Shown: piece after piece, positions 25,703 through 34,791 of the stretch | How the letters are laid out: each line of letters starts with the position of its first letter | How positions within the stretch are numbered: the stretch's first letter is position 1 | From: UBA961 sp041191145 | Lineage (GTDB): Bacteria > Bacteroidota > Ignavibacteria > Kapaibacteriales > UBA961 | Length of the DNA stretch: 64,000 nt | Direction: 5' to 3' | Assembly (NCBI GenBank): GCA_041191145.1 | Contig: JBEEPK010000003.1 | Coordinates: forward strand, 1-64,000 | Translations under genes and position numbers: made by a program | Notes under the pieces: generated by a model | Databases searched by the model: none | What the model saw: only the letters and a program-made list of their open reading frames with translations | What the model was told of the DNA's origin: nothing

Positions 25703-26695
25703 TCAAAAAATGTCTTGAGAACTCGTGAAGAGAAAGTCTAAAAGCACATTGCCTATATCGGCAAGAGTTTGAGAAGATATATTATCAATTGTATCTTGAG
25801 AAGTGTGCCAATATTGTCGACGCGGATTGGGATCAATATTTCCCACAAGATTCACATCAATAATATTGATAGTCTTGATTCCATGTTGATTCAAAATCAC
25901 ATGATCATCACTTACAGAATTACCTATCTCATGAATGAAATACGGGGAGCCTCTTTTCTTTGCGATATTCCATATTCCATCAACGAGAACTGTATGTGCC
26001 TGTCTGGAAATTGGTTCATATCGAAATTCAGCTTGTTTGTCTCCGACCAAATCCAGTAAAATTCCATATCGAGGTTTTGGAAGAGGATAATGTACTGCCA
26101 AATATCGTGAGCCTTGGAAAAAGCCATCCAAATCTCCTGAGATTCCTAGGTCTTCGCCATCAAATAGAATGAGATCAATACCAACATCAGCCTTTTGTTT
26201 AGATAAAATATTTGCAATTTCCATGAGAACGGCAACCCCACTTGCACCATCATTTGCCCCTAATATCGGATTTGTCCTCTGTAATTGATTTTTATCTTCA
26301 TCAGCGAATGGACGAGTATCCCAATGAGCACAAAGCAGAATACGATCACTCTTTTCAGGTGAGAAAGAAGCTATGATATTGGCCATGTCATATGTTTTTC
26401 CATAGACTGTGCTTGAAAATCGCTGTAAAAAAGCTGTATCTGCCGTATTTGAGAAATAATTGAGTAAATATTTCATGGTTTCGGCATGACCTTTTGAACC
26501 GGGATTTCTTGGTCCAAAGGATAATTGAGATTCAATATGCTTGAAAACAGAATCGGGAGAAATCAAGATTCCTTCATATTGCTTGGCTGATTCATTTGAA
26601 ACACTTTCTTGTTCTAGGGTCTCTTTCGTGCAACCATTACTAAGGAAAAATGTTATGATCAAGATCAAGATTGTGTAAGCTGTGGTATTCTTCAT
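25703..26695 (-). CDS. M28-family lipoprotein, glutaminyl cyclase-like
   Basis: Exported lipoprotein (330 aa, lipobox LSNGC, Cys22) with the M28 zinc-peptidase fold. Candidate metal ligands appear in order: AHWDTRP (His124, Asp126), GANDGASG (Asp149), LFDGEDLG (Glu181), the DLVGD segment near 215-219 and YWHTSQDT near the end. The single-zinc pattern and the DTRP/GANDGASG context match bacterial relatives of glutaminyl-peptide cyclotransferase, which form N-terminal pyroglutamate; an aminopeptidase role is the alternative. It is the first gene of the M28-prmA-ppx operon. Confidence 0.85.
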   Translation of the reverse strand: MKNTTAYTILILIITFFLSNGCTKETLEQESVSNESAKQYEGILISPDSVFKHIESQLSFGPRNPGSKGHAETMKYLLNYFSNTADTAFLQRFSSTVYGKTYDMANIIASFSPEKSDRILLCAHWDTRPFADEDKNQLQRTNPILGANDGASGVAVLMEIANILSKQKADVGIDLILFDGEDLGISGDLDGFFQGSRYLAVHYPLPKPRYGILLDLVGDKQAEFRYEPISRQAHTVLVDGIWNIAKKRGSPYFIHEIGNSVSDDHVILNQHGIKTINIIDVNLVGNIDPNPRRQYWHTSQDTIDNISSQTLADIGNVLLDFLFTSSQDIF

Positions 26696-26752
26696 TGTTA
26701 TTGTGTAATTTTAGCCATAATTCTAAGCAATTTATTGAATTTCTCTCGGCTT

Positions 26753-27271
26753 ATGACTTCTATCATGGAAAATCTACGCCAAATTGAGTTAATTGTATTT
26801 GATGTTGATGGTACAATGACTGATGGCGGCATGTATTACACCGAACAGGGTATCTCATTCAAACGATTTGATGTTAGAGATGGCATGGGAATTGTACTTC
26901 TTCACAAAGCAGGTTTAAAAACTGCAATCATCACAAGCGAAGAAACAAAAATTGTGCAAGAGAGAGCAAGTACACTGAAAATTGATACTGTTATTCAAGG
27001 ATCTCGCAACAAAATGGCTTCACTTTCGTTACTGTGCGAGCGATATTCATTGAGTTTGGATCATATTGCATATATCGGTGATGATGTGAATGATCTTGCA
27101 TGTTTGCAATCTGTTGGATTTTCCATGTCCCCATCAGATGCACATGACATTATAAAAGAAAATGTCCATTACATCAGTGCATATCCGGGTGGACATGGAG
27201 CTGTGAGAGAATGTTGTGACATGATATTGAAAGCCAAAGGCATGTCAATTATCTTACCTGAACAATGGTAA
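26753..27271 (+). CDS. kdsC: KdsC-like KDO-8-phosphate phosphatase (HAD-IIIA)
   Basis: HAD phosphatase of about 172 aa without a cap domain. The nucleophile loop is FDVDGTMTDG, followed by MYYTEQG, FDVRDGMGI, the threonine motif IITSEE and YIGDDVNDLACL. The order and length match KdsC, which makes KDO for the lipid A core; phosphatases for other nonulosonates look similar. kdsB, the next-but-one step, lies 4 kb downstream in the same run of genes. The exact start is uncertain: ATG at 26753, ATG at 26765, or TTG at 26735 all share the frame. Confidence 0.85.
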   Translation: MTSIMENLRQIELIVFDVDGTMTDGGMYYTEQGISFKRFDVRDGMGIVLLHKAGLKTAIITSEETKIVQERASTLKIDTVIQGSRNKMASLSLLCERYSLSLDHIAYIGDDVNDLACLQSVGFSMSPSDAHDIIKENVHYISAYPGGHGAVRECCDMILKAKGMSIILPEQW

Positions 27272-27289
27272 TTAATACGGAGAGAAGAT

Positions 27290-27727
27290 ATGAAAGAAGA
27301 CAGTGAAGTAGTCAATTCCTATGCAAAAGGATTTCTCCTTGGTGCATTGGTAGGTGGTGCAGTAGGTGCTATCACGGCTTTATTATTTGCGCCAAAGCCC
27401 GGAAGGGAATTGCGTGATGAATTATCGTACAGATCAAAGGATTTACTCGAAAAAGGACAGAATCTCTTTGGTGGACAAGAACATGAATCTTCTCATATTC
27501 CCAATGATGGGAGAATGCAAGCAGATGCCGTTGTCCGCAATGCACGTGAAAAGGCTGATGATTTATTGCAGAATGCTGAACAAATGCTCCGCGATGCAAA
27601 AAGCAAAGCTCAAAATGCATCAGGAAGTGTTACAGATGGACTTCATAAGTTCAAAGATGCTGCAGCTGCCGGAGTAGAAGCATTCAAACAAGAAATAAGC
27701 AATGTACAATCACGCTCAAATGGTTAA
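27290..27727 (+). CDS. YtxH-domain protein
   Basis: A 145-aa protein that begins with one glycine-rich membrane helix (GFLLGALVGGAVGAITALLF, residues 14-33). It is followed by the YtxH signature APKPGRELRDEL. The rest is a highly charged amphipathic helical region rich in Ala, Lys and Gln (ADDLLQNAEQMLRDAKSKA), of the stress-associated coiled-coil type. A good Shine-Dalgarno (GGAGAGAAG) precedes the ATG. Together with the next gene it forms a pair often found together in Bacteroidota; function unknown. Confidence 0.8.
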   Translation: MKEDSEVVNSYAKGFLLGALVGGAVGAITALLFAPKPGRELRDELSYRSKDLLEKGQNLFGGQEHESSHIPNDGRMQADAVVRNAREKADDLLQNAEQMLRDAKSKAQNASGSVTDGLHKFKDAAAAGVEAFKQEISNVQSRSNG

Positions 27728-27729
27728 TA

Positions 27730-28137
27730 ATGGAACAAATTACAAATATCCTGATTGTCTTTGCTTTATTGAGTTTAACCATACTCGCAATTGTTTGTGT
27801 GATGTTTATCCTCAAAGCTCAAAAAGCAGTACAGGATATCATGAGAATATTTTCTAATCTCTCACAAACAGTACAAAGAATTGAGGAAGATTCAAAACCG
27901 GTATTTACTCAATTGGAAACAACATTACAGGATACATCCACAACGATGAAATCTCTGCAAAAGCAAATGACGACTGTCGAGGGAACATTGGATTCCATCA
28001 AACAAATTGCTGATAGAGTGAATGATTTGGAAGCCAAATTGCAAGCAAAGATTGAAAAACCTGTAATGCAAGCGGCCGGGTTCGTATCCGGTATAACCAA
28101 TGCTATAGAGACATTCATTTCTGAAATCAAAAAATAA
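27730..28137 (+). CDS. DUF948-like membrane coiled-coil protein
   Basis: A 135-aa protein with one N-terminal membrane helix (about 5-28) and a long coiled coil (about 30-110; LETTLQDTSTTMKSLQKQM). A short amphipathic end (ETFISEIKK) follows. The layout is that of DUF948/YtxG-like proteins. It begins 2 nt after the YtxH-like gene, and in Bacillus YtxG and YtxH are also neighbours, which supports both calls. A cell-envelope stress role is inference. Confidence 0.7.
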   Translation: MEQITNILIVFALLSLTILAIVCVMFILKAQKAVQDIMRIFSNLSQTVQRIEEDSKPVFTQLETTLQDTSTTMKSLQKQMTTVEGTLDSIKQIADRVNDLEAKLQAKIEKPVMQAAGFVSGITNAIETFISEIKK

Positions 28138-28157
28138 ATTAAACAAGATATCACATC

Positions 28158-28184
28158 ACCCCCTCCATGAGCAATGGTGGGGGT
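28158..28184 (+). other. Intergenic GC-rich hairpin before mfd
   Basis: Inverted repeat ACCCCCTCCAT/ATGGTGGGGGT with a five-base GAGCA loop: ten pairs and one T-T mismatch. No T tract follows, so it is not a classic terminator. It sits 20 nt after the DUF948-like stop and 16 nt before the mfd ATG. It could stabilise or process the transcript or slow translation of mfd. Confidence 0.65.
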
Positions 28185-28200
28185 ATGTCTATTGTATAGC

Positions 28201-31200
28201 ATGAAAAAACATCCACTCCTGAATCATCTCACAAAGAAAAAACTTATTCAACAATTGATATCAGATGTTGAGTCCCATGATGTTTCAACTTCTTTCTTAT
28301 TGACCGAGACTAGTTCAGCATTTAAACATGTTCTCATATCTTTGCTTAGAGGACAGTTACAGAATAAGTTCATTTGCTTCACTTCCACTCCTGAAAAAGC
28401 ATCAGAATTATATTTTGATTTATCTTCGATGATAGATGAAGATAAGCTACACTTATTGGCATTGCCTGAACATCATCTTCATCTTCTTCATGAAGATATT
28501 GATCCAGAAGTATTAAGAACAGTAGATACATTACTCGCATTCAATAAAAGTGAATCTGGAATATTAATTCTTCCCGTACATTTACTCGCATTGCAATATC
28601 CTGCTCCAAAAACTTTGGAAGAGCATAGCATTTCAATTCAAAGAGGGAAATCAGTTCCATTCAAGCATTTCACGAATTCTTTGATGTTTCAAGGATTTGA
28701 AAGAAAAGATTATGTTTCACAACAAGGAGAAATATCCATTCGAGGTGGAATCGTAGATATTTTTCCTTTGGGACATGATGTACCAATTCGAATTGAGTTT
28801 TGGGGTGATGAAATTGAATCACTCAGAGAATATGAACCACAATCACAAAGAAGCATCAAAGAGTTAGAGTCATATGATTTTATTGGTGTATTATATCATG
28901 AAAAAGATGAACAATTTACTTCAACTATTTTTGATCACATAGAACATCAATCAGTACTAATGTTCTTTGATGATGAAGTTATTCTGCAATCAATCGCAAG
29001 TGAACATGCAAAACAGATTCAGAAATATAAAAGAGTTGTTTTTTCTGAGAAAAATGGTTTGTATTCAGAGCTTTCATCCAAAGAACAACCAAATTACTCT
29101 GCATCTGTTCAAATGTGTGCAAAATCCGTTATTGAATCCATTGTCGATGGCTATACCGTATTTCTCTGTGCAGATGGCCAGGCACATATTCAACGATTTA
29201 AAGACTTGTTTTTATTATCCCTTGAACAAGATGAAGTAGTAGAAGACTTAATCCCTGAAAAGATTTCGGAAGAAGAAGTATTACGAAACATCAAATGGAT
29301 TGATTCGACATTGTCAACCGGATTCATATGTCATGAATTACGATTTGCAGTCATAACTGAACATCAATTATTTGAGAGAAAACATTTCCAAAAATCTGGT
29401 AATGTAAAGCGCTTTTCCGGAATATCACTCAAAGACTTGCAACAAATGCATATTGGAGATTATGTAGTTCATGTTGACAAAGGAATTGGACAATATGATG
29501 GACTTGTCACGATTACAATCAATCAGCAACAACAAGAATGTGTGAGATTGCTTTATCATGGAACTGATGTTCTTTTTGTTCACCTGAATAATATTCACAA
29601 GATTCAAAAGTATTCAGCACAAGAGGCTTCAAAACCTACACTCAGTAGATTGGGTTCGAGTGAATGGGAGAAGAAGAAGCAGAAAACCAAGAAGCGTATA
29701 AAGGACATAGCTCGAGAGCTGATAAAACTGTATGCTATGCGTAAGTCTGAGCCTGGCTTTCAGTTTCCGATCGATACGCATTGGCAGAAAGAATTTGAAG
29801 CATCCTTCATGTATGAAGATACAGTAGATCAAGCAAAAGCAACTGAAGATGTAAAAAAAGATATGGAAAGCACAATACCAATGGACCGTCTTGTTTGCGG
29901 CGATGTTGGATTCGGAAAGACTGAAGTTGCAATCAGAGCTGCTTTCAAAGCAGTTCAAGCTGGTAAGCAAGTTGCTGTTCTTGTACCCACAACAATTCTT
30001 GCACATCAACATTTTCATGTAAAAGTGGAAGTAATAAGTAGATTCCGTCAACAATCTGATCAGAAGAACATTGTAGATGACATAACTTCCGGGAAAATTG
30101 ACATTTTGATTGGAACGCATAGAATATTGAGCAAAGACATACAATTCAAGGATTTGGGATTGCTCATCATTGATGAAGAACAGCGTTTTGGTGTTGGAGC
30201 AAAAGAAAAACTCAGAAATCTCAGAATTTCTGTTGACACTTTGACTTTGACAGCCACTCCAATCCCAAGAACGCTCAATTTTTCATTGATGGGAGCCAGA
30301 GATTTAAGTGTCATTGAAACTCCTCCAAGAAATAGACTTCCAGTCAATACAGTCATTCATGAGTGGGATGATACACTTTTGCATGAATCAATCTCCAGAG
30401 AAATCGGGCGTGGTGGGCAAATCTATGTGGTAAATGATAATATCAAGGATTTGGATGCCATTCATCAGAAACTCCTAAATATTTTTCCATCCATTCGATG
30501 TGCAAAAGCTCATGGTCAAATGGAATCTGATCAGCTTGAAAAAGTCATGGAAGCTTTTTTGGAGAAAAAAATAGATTGTCTCCTCAGCACAAAAATTGTT
30601 GAGTCCGGACTAGATATTCCAAATGCAAATACCATCATCATCAATCATTCTGATAATTTCGGTTTGGCTGAATTATATCAATTACGAGGTAGAGTTGGTA
30701 GATCAAATACACAGGCATATTGTCATTTGATCATACCTCCGATACAGACAATTACCCCACAAGCAGTAAGAAGATTACAGGCATTGGAGGAGTTTACCGA
30801 ACTTGGCAGTGGTTTTCACCTGGCAATGCGTGATCTTGAAATCAGAGGCGCAGGGAATTTACTTGGTGCTGAACAAAGCGGTTTTATTGCTGATATGGGA
30901 CTTGAATTATATCAATCAATTCTTGAGGAAGCAGTTTCTGAATTGAAAGAAGATGAATTCTCAGACCTCTTCAAGGAATATGTAAGCGATAAAAAGATCA
31001 AAAAAGTGAATTTGGACATCGCTATTGACATATCTAGCGATGCCTTGATACCAGCCGGATATATCTCTCATGATGGCGAAAGATTCGAATATTATAGGAG
31101 ATTATATAATGTTCGAAGTGAATCGGAATTATTAAAAATTATTTCTGAGATCATTGATAGATATGGTCCATTACCTGAAGTGGCAGAAAACCTTATTTTT

Positions 31201-31467
31201 GCAATACGATTACGCGTCATCGCCTTATCATTTGGTTTTAGTAGACTTGTCTTTAAAAACAATGTTCTGGCAATTGAATTTCCACCTGACAATAACTCGG
31301 CGTTTTATTATACGATATTCCCGGGTATTCTTGACGCAGTAGCAACTGGTGAATATGGTTCTCTGATCAACCAGGACAATAAAGTGTTCTTACATATTCC
31401 TTGCGATTCAAGAGATACATCATTACATATACTTTCCACATTACAACGATTCATGATACCCGGATAG
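28201..31467 (+). CDS. mfd: Transcription-repair coupling factor
   Basis: Mfd displaces RNA polymerase stalled at DNA damage and recruits UvrA. The protein is 1088 aa, near full family length (about 1150). The UvrB-like N-terminal part contains GGIVDIFPLG and RIEFWGDEIESLR. The polymerase-interacting CarD-like module is at about 415-480 (IGDYVVHVDKGIGQY). The RecG-like translocase has Walker A CGDVGFGKTE, the DEEQ box IIDEEQRFG, TATPIPRTL and GRVGRSNTQAYCHL. The TRCF domain closes the C-terminus (about 930-1040). I use the ATG at 28201, because an ATG at 28174 lies inside the hairpin loop. Confidence 0.96.
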   Translation: MKKHPLLNHLTKKKLIQQLISDVESHDVSTSFLLTETSSAFKHVLISLLRGQLQNKFICFTSTPEKASELYFDLSSMIDEDKLHLLALPEHHLHLLHEDIDPEVLRTVDTLLAFNKSESGILILPVHLLALQYPAPKTLEEHSISIQRGKSVPFKHFTNSLMFQGFERKDYVSQQGEISIRGGIVDIFPLGHDVPIRIEFWGDEIESLREYEPQSQRSIKELESYDFIGVLYHEKDEQFTSTIFDHIEHQSVLMFFDDEVILQSIASEHAKQIQKYKRVVFSEKNGLYSELSSKEQPNYSASVQMCAKSVIESIVDGYTVFLCADGQAHIQRFKDLFLLSLEQDEVVEDLIPEKISEEEVLRNIKWIDSTLSTGFICHELRFAVITEHQLFERKHFQKSGNVKRFSGISLKDLQQMHIGDYVVHVDKGIGQYDGLVTITINQQQQECVRLLYHGTDVLFVHLNNIHKIQKYSAQEASKPTLSRLGSSEWEKKKQKTKKRIKDIARELIKLYAMRKSEPGFQFPIDTHWQKEFEASFMYEDTVDQAKATEDVKKDMESTIPMDRLVCGDVGFGKTEVAIRAAFKAVQAGKQVAVLVPTTILAHQHFHVKVEVISRFRQQSDQKNIVDDITSGKIDILIGTHRILSKDIQFKDLGLLIIDEEQRFGVGAKEKLRNLRISVDTLTLTATPIPRTLNFSLMGARDLSVIETPPRNRLPVNTVIHEWDDTLLHESISREIGRGGQIYVVNDNIKDLDAIHQKLLNIFPSIRCAKAHGQMESDQLEKVMEAFLEKKIDCLLSTKIVESGLDIPNANTIIINHSDNFGLAELYQLRGRVGRSNTQAYCHLIIPPIQTITPQAVRRLQALEEFTELGSGFHLAMRDLEIRGAGNLLGAEQSGFIADMGLELYQSILEEAVSELKEDEFSDLFKEYVSDKKIKKVNLDIAIDISSDALIPAGYISHDGERFEYYRRLYNVRSESELLKIISEIIDRYGPLPEVAENLIFAIRLRVIALSFGFSRLVFKNNVLAIEFPPDNNSAFYYTIFPGILDAVATGEYGSLINQDNKVFLHIPCDSRDTSLHILSTLQRFMIPG

Positions 31468-31471
31468 ATAG

Positions 31472-32218
31472 ATGAATGCCATTTGCATCATACCGGCACG
31501 ATTACAATCAACGAGATTGCCTGAAAAATTACTCATGTCCTTGGGTGATTTTTCCATAGTTGAACATGTCTATAGAAATTGTGTGAGAGCAAATGTATTC
31601 ACCAAAGTATTGATTGCTGTTGATGATCATCAAATGTTTGAACACTGTGCTGCATTTTGTGATGATGTTATTATGACAAGAAAAGGCCATCAATCCGGTA
31701 CGGATAGAATATATGAGGCATATCAACAATCGGGAATAAGAGCCGATTATATAGTCAATGTACAAGCTGATGAACCATTCTTGAATAGCGAACACATTGC
31801 AATATTGGTACAATCTCATTCAATTACGGAATGCGATGTCATGACAGCCATGACAAAGATTGATAATATGGAAGAATTATTTTCACCATCATGTGTGAAA
31901 ATTGTACTTGGACAACATAATCGAGCACTCTATTTTTCTCGATCACCAATACCATTCTTGCGTGATATTCCAAAAGATGAATGGATTCAGCATCATGATT
32001 TCATGAAGCATATTGGAGTGTATTCATATACTGAATCTAGTTTGCAGGCATTTGTCAACACTTCTCCAAGCAGACTTGAAATAACAGAAAAGTTGGAACA
32101 GTTGAGATTATTAGAGCAAGGCCACTCATATACTTGCATTGAGTTGAATTATGATGGTTTTGGCATAGATACCATTGAAGATTATCAAAAAGCCATTGAA
32201 AGAATTACTCGTGAATGA
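31472..32218 (+). CDS. kdsB: CMP-KDO synthetase
   Basis: 3-deoxy-manno-octulosonate cytidylyltransferase (248 aa), which activates KDO with CTP for lipid A assembly. The nucleotide-binding start IIPARLQSTRLPEKLL is diagnostic. It is followed by MTRKGHQSGTDRIYEA, NVQADEPF with the metal-binding aspartate, YFSRSPIPF and EKLEQLRLLEQG. It starts 4 nt after mfd and is followed by cmk, which supplies CDP/CTP pools. Confidence 0.96.
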   Translation: MNAICIIPARLQSTRLPEKLLMSLGDFSIVEHVYRNCVRANVFTKVLIAVDDHQMFEHCAAFCDDVIMTRKGHQSGTDRIYEAYQQSGIRADYIVNVQADEPFLNSEHIAILVQSHSITECDVMTAMTKIDNMEELFSPSCVKIVLGQHNRALYFSRSPIPFLRDIPKDEWIQHHDFMKHIGVYSYTESSLQAFVNTSPSRLEITEKLEQLRLLEQGHSYTCIELNYDGFGIDTIEDYQKAIERITRE

Positions 32219-32219
32219 A

Positions 32220-32897
32220 ATGCAATCACATATGATCATTGCAATTGACGGTCCAGCAGGATCCGGAAAATCTACAACAGCTAGACTTGTCGCAAAGAAA
32301 CTTGGATTCATCTATGTGGATACAGGTGCGATGTATAGAGCAGTTACATTATCTTGGCTTACACAAGAAAAACCAAATATTGATGAATTCATCAAAAATC
32401 TTCCTTCAATATCTCTTGGAATAAATGCACAAACGAATGAACAACAGACATTCCTCAATGGAATCGATGTTTCAAAAGAAATTCGTGGCCGTGAGGTTAC
32501 TGACAATGTGAGCTATATAAGCTCAATAAAAACTGTTCGAGAAAAGATGGTCGAAATGCAAAGGAACATTGGAAATGCACAAAGTGTTGTCATGGATGGT
32601 CGTGATATTGGAACAGCTGTATTTCCAAAAGCTCACTTGAAAATCTTTATGGTGGCTGATATTCGAGAAAGAGCAGTACGTAGATGGCAGGAAATGAAAA
32701 TTCAATCAATGTTTCCACTTCCCAAAGTGGAAGATTTAATGGTAATGATGAAACAAAGAGATGAATATGATTCAAGCCGTGAGATTGATCCTTTGAGACA
32801 AGCCGATGATGCCATACTCTTGGATACTTCAAATCTCACGATTGAAGATCAAGCACAGAAAATCATCGAATTAGCCAATAGTATTCACAACAATTGA
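32220..32897 (+). CDS. cmk: Cytidylate kinase
   Basis: Phosphorylates CMP and dCMP (225 aa). P-loop AIDGPAGSGKSTTARLVA, then YVDTGAMYRAVTL for CMP binding, VVMDGRDIGTAVFP and RDEYDSSRE with the conserved arginines. The ATG at 32220 lies just beyond the kdsB stop; the open frame extends back into kdsB but those residues are not family sequence. cmk followed by ispH is a conserved pair in many bacteria. Confidence 0.95.
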   Translation: MQSHMIIAIDGPAGSGKSTTARLVAKKLGFIYVDTGAMYRAVTLSWLTQEKPNIDEFIKNLPSISLGINAQTNEQQTFLNGIDVSKEIRGREVTDNVSYISSIKTVREKMVEMQRNIGNAQSVVMDGRDIGTAVFPKAHLKIFMVADIRERAVRRWQEMKIQSMFPLPKVEDLMVMMKQRDEYDSSREIDPLRQADDAILLDTSNLTIEDQAQKIIELANSIHNN

Positions 32898-32909
32898 ATT
32901 GGTATCGAA

Positions 32910-33830
32910 ATGAACATAACAATAGATAATCACTCAGGATTTTGTTGGGGCGTGGTACGAACAGTGGTCATAGCCGAAGAATCCCTTGAGCAATTTGACA
33001 AAGTCTATGTATTGGGACATATCATTCATAATCCCAAAGAGATACAAAGGCTTGAAAGTAAAGGACTAGAGACTATATCTGCTGAAGATTTTCCGAGAAT
33101 TGCAGAAGAAGCAAAAACACTGGGAAAATTACCCAAAGTATTGATTCGCGCACATGGGGAACCGCCGGAAACATATAGAAAAGCTCTCGAATTGGGTATT
33201 GAAATCATTGATGCTACTTGTCCTGTTGTTACTAAACTTCAGGAAAGAGTCCGCAAATTTTATGATCAAGGATACCAAATAGTGATTTTCGGAAAGAAAG
33301 ATCATGCAGAAGTGCTTGGTGTTCGTGGTGTTTGCAATGATCAATGTATTGTTGTTTTAACCGTTGAAGATGCGTTATCAAGTGTCAATCTTGATTCAAA
33401 GACAGTGCTTTTCTCTCAGACAACCATGGATCGCCCAACTTTTGTCTTGATAAAAGAAGCACTACAAGCCCAGATCAAAGACCTGATTGTAGATACAATG
33501 GAAGGTATTGCCACTGAATTTCATGCAAAAGACACAATTTGCGGTCAGGTATCAGGCCGTGAAGATATGTTAAGAAAGTACGCCTCTGACCATGACTGCA
33601 TCTTATTTGTAGCCGGTAAAGCAAGTTCCAATGGTAAAGTTCTTTATGATGTTTGTAAAGAAGTTAATCCCAGAACATATTTCATTGAAGATATATCGGA
33701 AATTCAATCAGATTGGTTCAATGGCATGAATTCCATTGGAATTACAGGTGCCACTTCCACTCCACAATGGTATATGAACCATGTTAAGGAACATCTTAGT
33801 AAATTCGCAGGTCATATTTCTTCCAATTAA
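32910..33830 (+). CDS. ispH: HMBPP reductase, last step of the MEP pathway
   Basis: Iron-sulfur enzyme producing isopentenyl and dimethylallyl diphosphate (306 aa). The three cluster cysteines are Cys12 (GFCWGV), Cys104 (DATCPVV) and Cys211 (DTICGQV). Substrate contacts are His40 (GHIIHN), His82 (RAHGEPP), His132, Glu134-region residues, SSN at 239-241 and STP near 283. Around Cys211 the usual aromatic/Gln pattern (C-x-A-T-x-x-R) reads CGQVSGRE, a mild divergence. With ispD at 46.4 kb it shows the MEP pathway. Confidence 0.94.
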   Translation: MNITIDNHSGFCWGVVRTVVIAEESLEQFDKVYVLGHIIHNPKEIQRLESKGLETISAEDFPRIAEEAKTLGKLPKVLIRAHGEPPETYRKALELGIEIIDATCPVVTKLQERVRKFYDQGYQIVIFGKKDHAEVLGVRGVCNDQCIVVLTVEDALSSVNLDSKTVLFSQTTMDRPTFVLIKEALQAQIKDLIVDTMEGIATEFHAKDTICGQVSGREDMLRKYASDHDCILFVAGKASSNGKVLYDVCKEVNPRTYFIEDISEIQSDWFNGMNSIGITGATSTPQWYMNHVKEHLSKFAGHISSN

Positions 33831-33841
33831 TCAAAATTGAC

Positions 33842-34057
33842 ATGACAATCATTTATTTGCTTTTAATTGCAATAGGTGTGTTTTTATACACAATCTCTGC
33901 TATTGTAATCAGTCAAGAGGCGTCTTTGTTCATTGCCGAATCAACAGGTAGTGCTACGATGGGAACTCTCACCTCCGTAATTACGGGAATCGTTCTCATA
34001 GTGGGTGTTGGTTATCTTGCCGTTCGTTTTGTTATTGCTCGTTTTACTAAACTGTAA
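33842..34057 (+). CDS. Small two-helix membrane protein, unknown
   Basis: A 71-aa protein made almost wholly of two membrane helices (about 3-23 and 42-62). A short linker with SQEASLFIAESTGSATMG joins them, and the end is basic (RFVIARFTKL). I recognise no family. It is probably real: it sits between ispH and bshB1 with gaps of 11 and 2 nt in a tightly packed run, and its composition is that of a membrane protein. Role unknown. Confidence 0.65.
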   Translation: MTIIYLLLIAIGVFLYTISAIVISQEASLFIAESTGSATMGTLTSVITGIVLIVGVGYLAVRFVIARFTKL

Positions 34058-34059
34058 TC

Positions 34060-34791
34060 ATGGACATTCTTCCTGCAGACATCATTGTATTTGCCGCTCA
34101 TCCAGATGATGCTGAACTTGGTTGTGGTGGAACGATCAAAGATTTGACACTAAAAGGATTTTCCGTGACGCTCATAGATGCCACAAAAGGTGAATTGGGT
34201 TCTCGTGGAGATATCGAACAAAGAAAAAGAGAAGCAGCAGCTGCAGATATAGTACTCGGTAATCAGCAGAGAATTAATCTAGGATTTGAAGACGGAAATC
34301 TTCATCCTACTAGAGAATATTGCGATATCGTTGCCACATATATTCGATTAATCAAACCTAAGATGGTTATTTTTCCTCCAAGGTTCGAGAGACATCCAGA
34401 TCATGAAGGAATGCATGAGATTGTAAGAAATGCATATTTCATGGCCGGTTTGCATAAAAAGACATTGTTTCACGAGGGTACTTCAACCAATCCTTGGCGT
34501 CCAAATACCATATTCTCCTATATACAAGCCTATCATCAAGAACCTGATTTCATCATTGATGTCTCACATACTTTTCAGGCAAAGATCCAAGCAGTTCAAT
34601 GTTATGAAAGTCAGGTCTTTGTTCCCGGTAAACACATGGAAGGTCCTGAAACATTTATATCGGGTTCCGGCTTCATGGATGCTGTTCATGCAAGAGCGCG
34701 TTATTTTGGTTCTATGATCCAATCTGAATATGGTGAAGGATTTCTAGCCATTGAGCCACTAGGTTTATCCTCAATCAGTGCATTGTTGTGA
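34060..34791 (+). CDS. bshB1: Bacillithiol biosynthesis deacetylase BshB1
   Basis: Zinc deacetylase of the PIG-L/LmbE family (243 aa) that removes acetate from GlcNAc-malate on the way to bacillithiol. The metal motif AHPDDAELGCGG (His14, Asp17) is followed by TKGELGSRG, the BshB1-type RINLGFEDGN, and RHPDHEGMHE with the remaining metal ligand. The late CYESQVF segment also fits BshB1. bshA and bshC are not in the window. The stop overlaps the next start (GTGA). Confidence 0.93.
   Translation: MDILPADIIVFAAHPDDAELGCGGTIKDLTLKGFSVTLIDATKGELGSRGDIEQRKREAAAADIVLGNQQRINLGFEDGNLHPTREYCDIVATYIRLIKPKMVIFPPRFERHPDHEGMHEIVRNAYFMAGLHKKTLFHEGTSTNPWRPNTIFSYIQAYHQEPDFIIDVSHTFQAKIQAVQCYESQVFVPGKHMEGPETFISGSGFMDAVHARARYFGSMIQSEYGEGFLAIEPLGLSSISALL

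Noticed and set aside
29629..30144. 171-codon open frame on the minus strand inside mfd
   Set aside because: It lies entirely opposite the helicase core of mfd, has a Tyr/Phe/Cys-rich composition typical of an antisense reading, and shows no recognisable domain or start signal.
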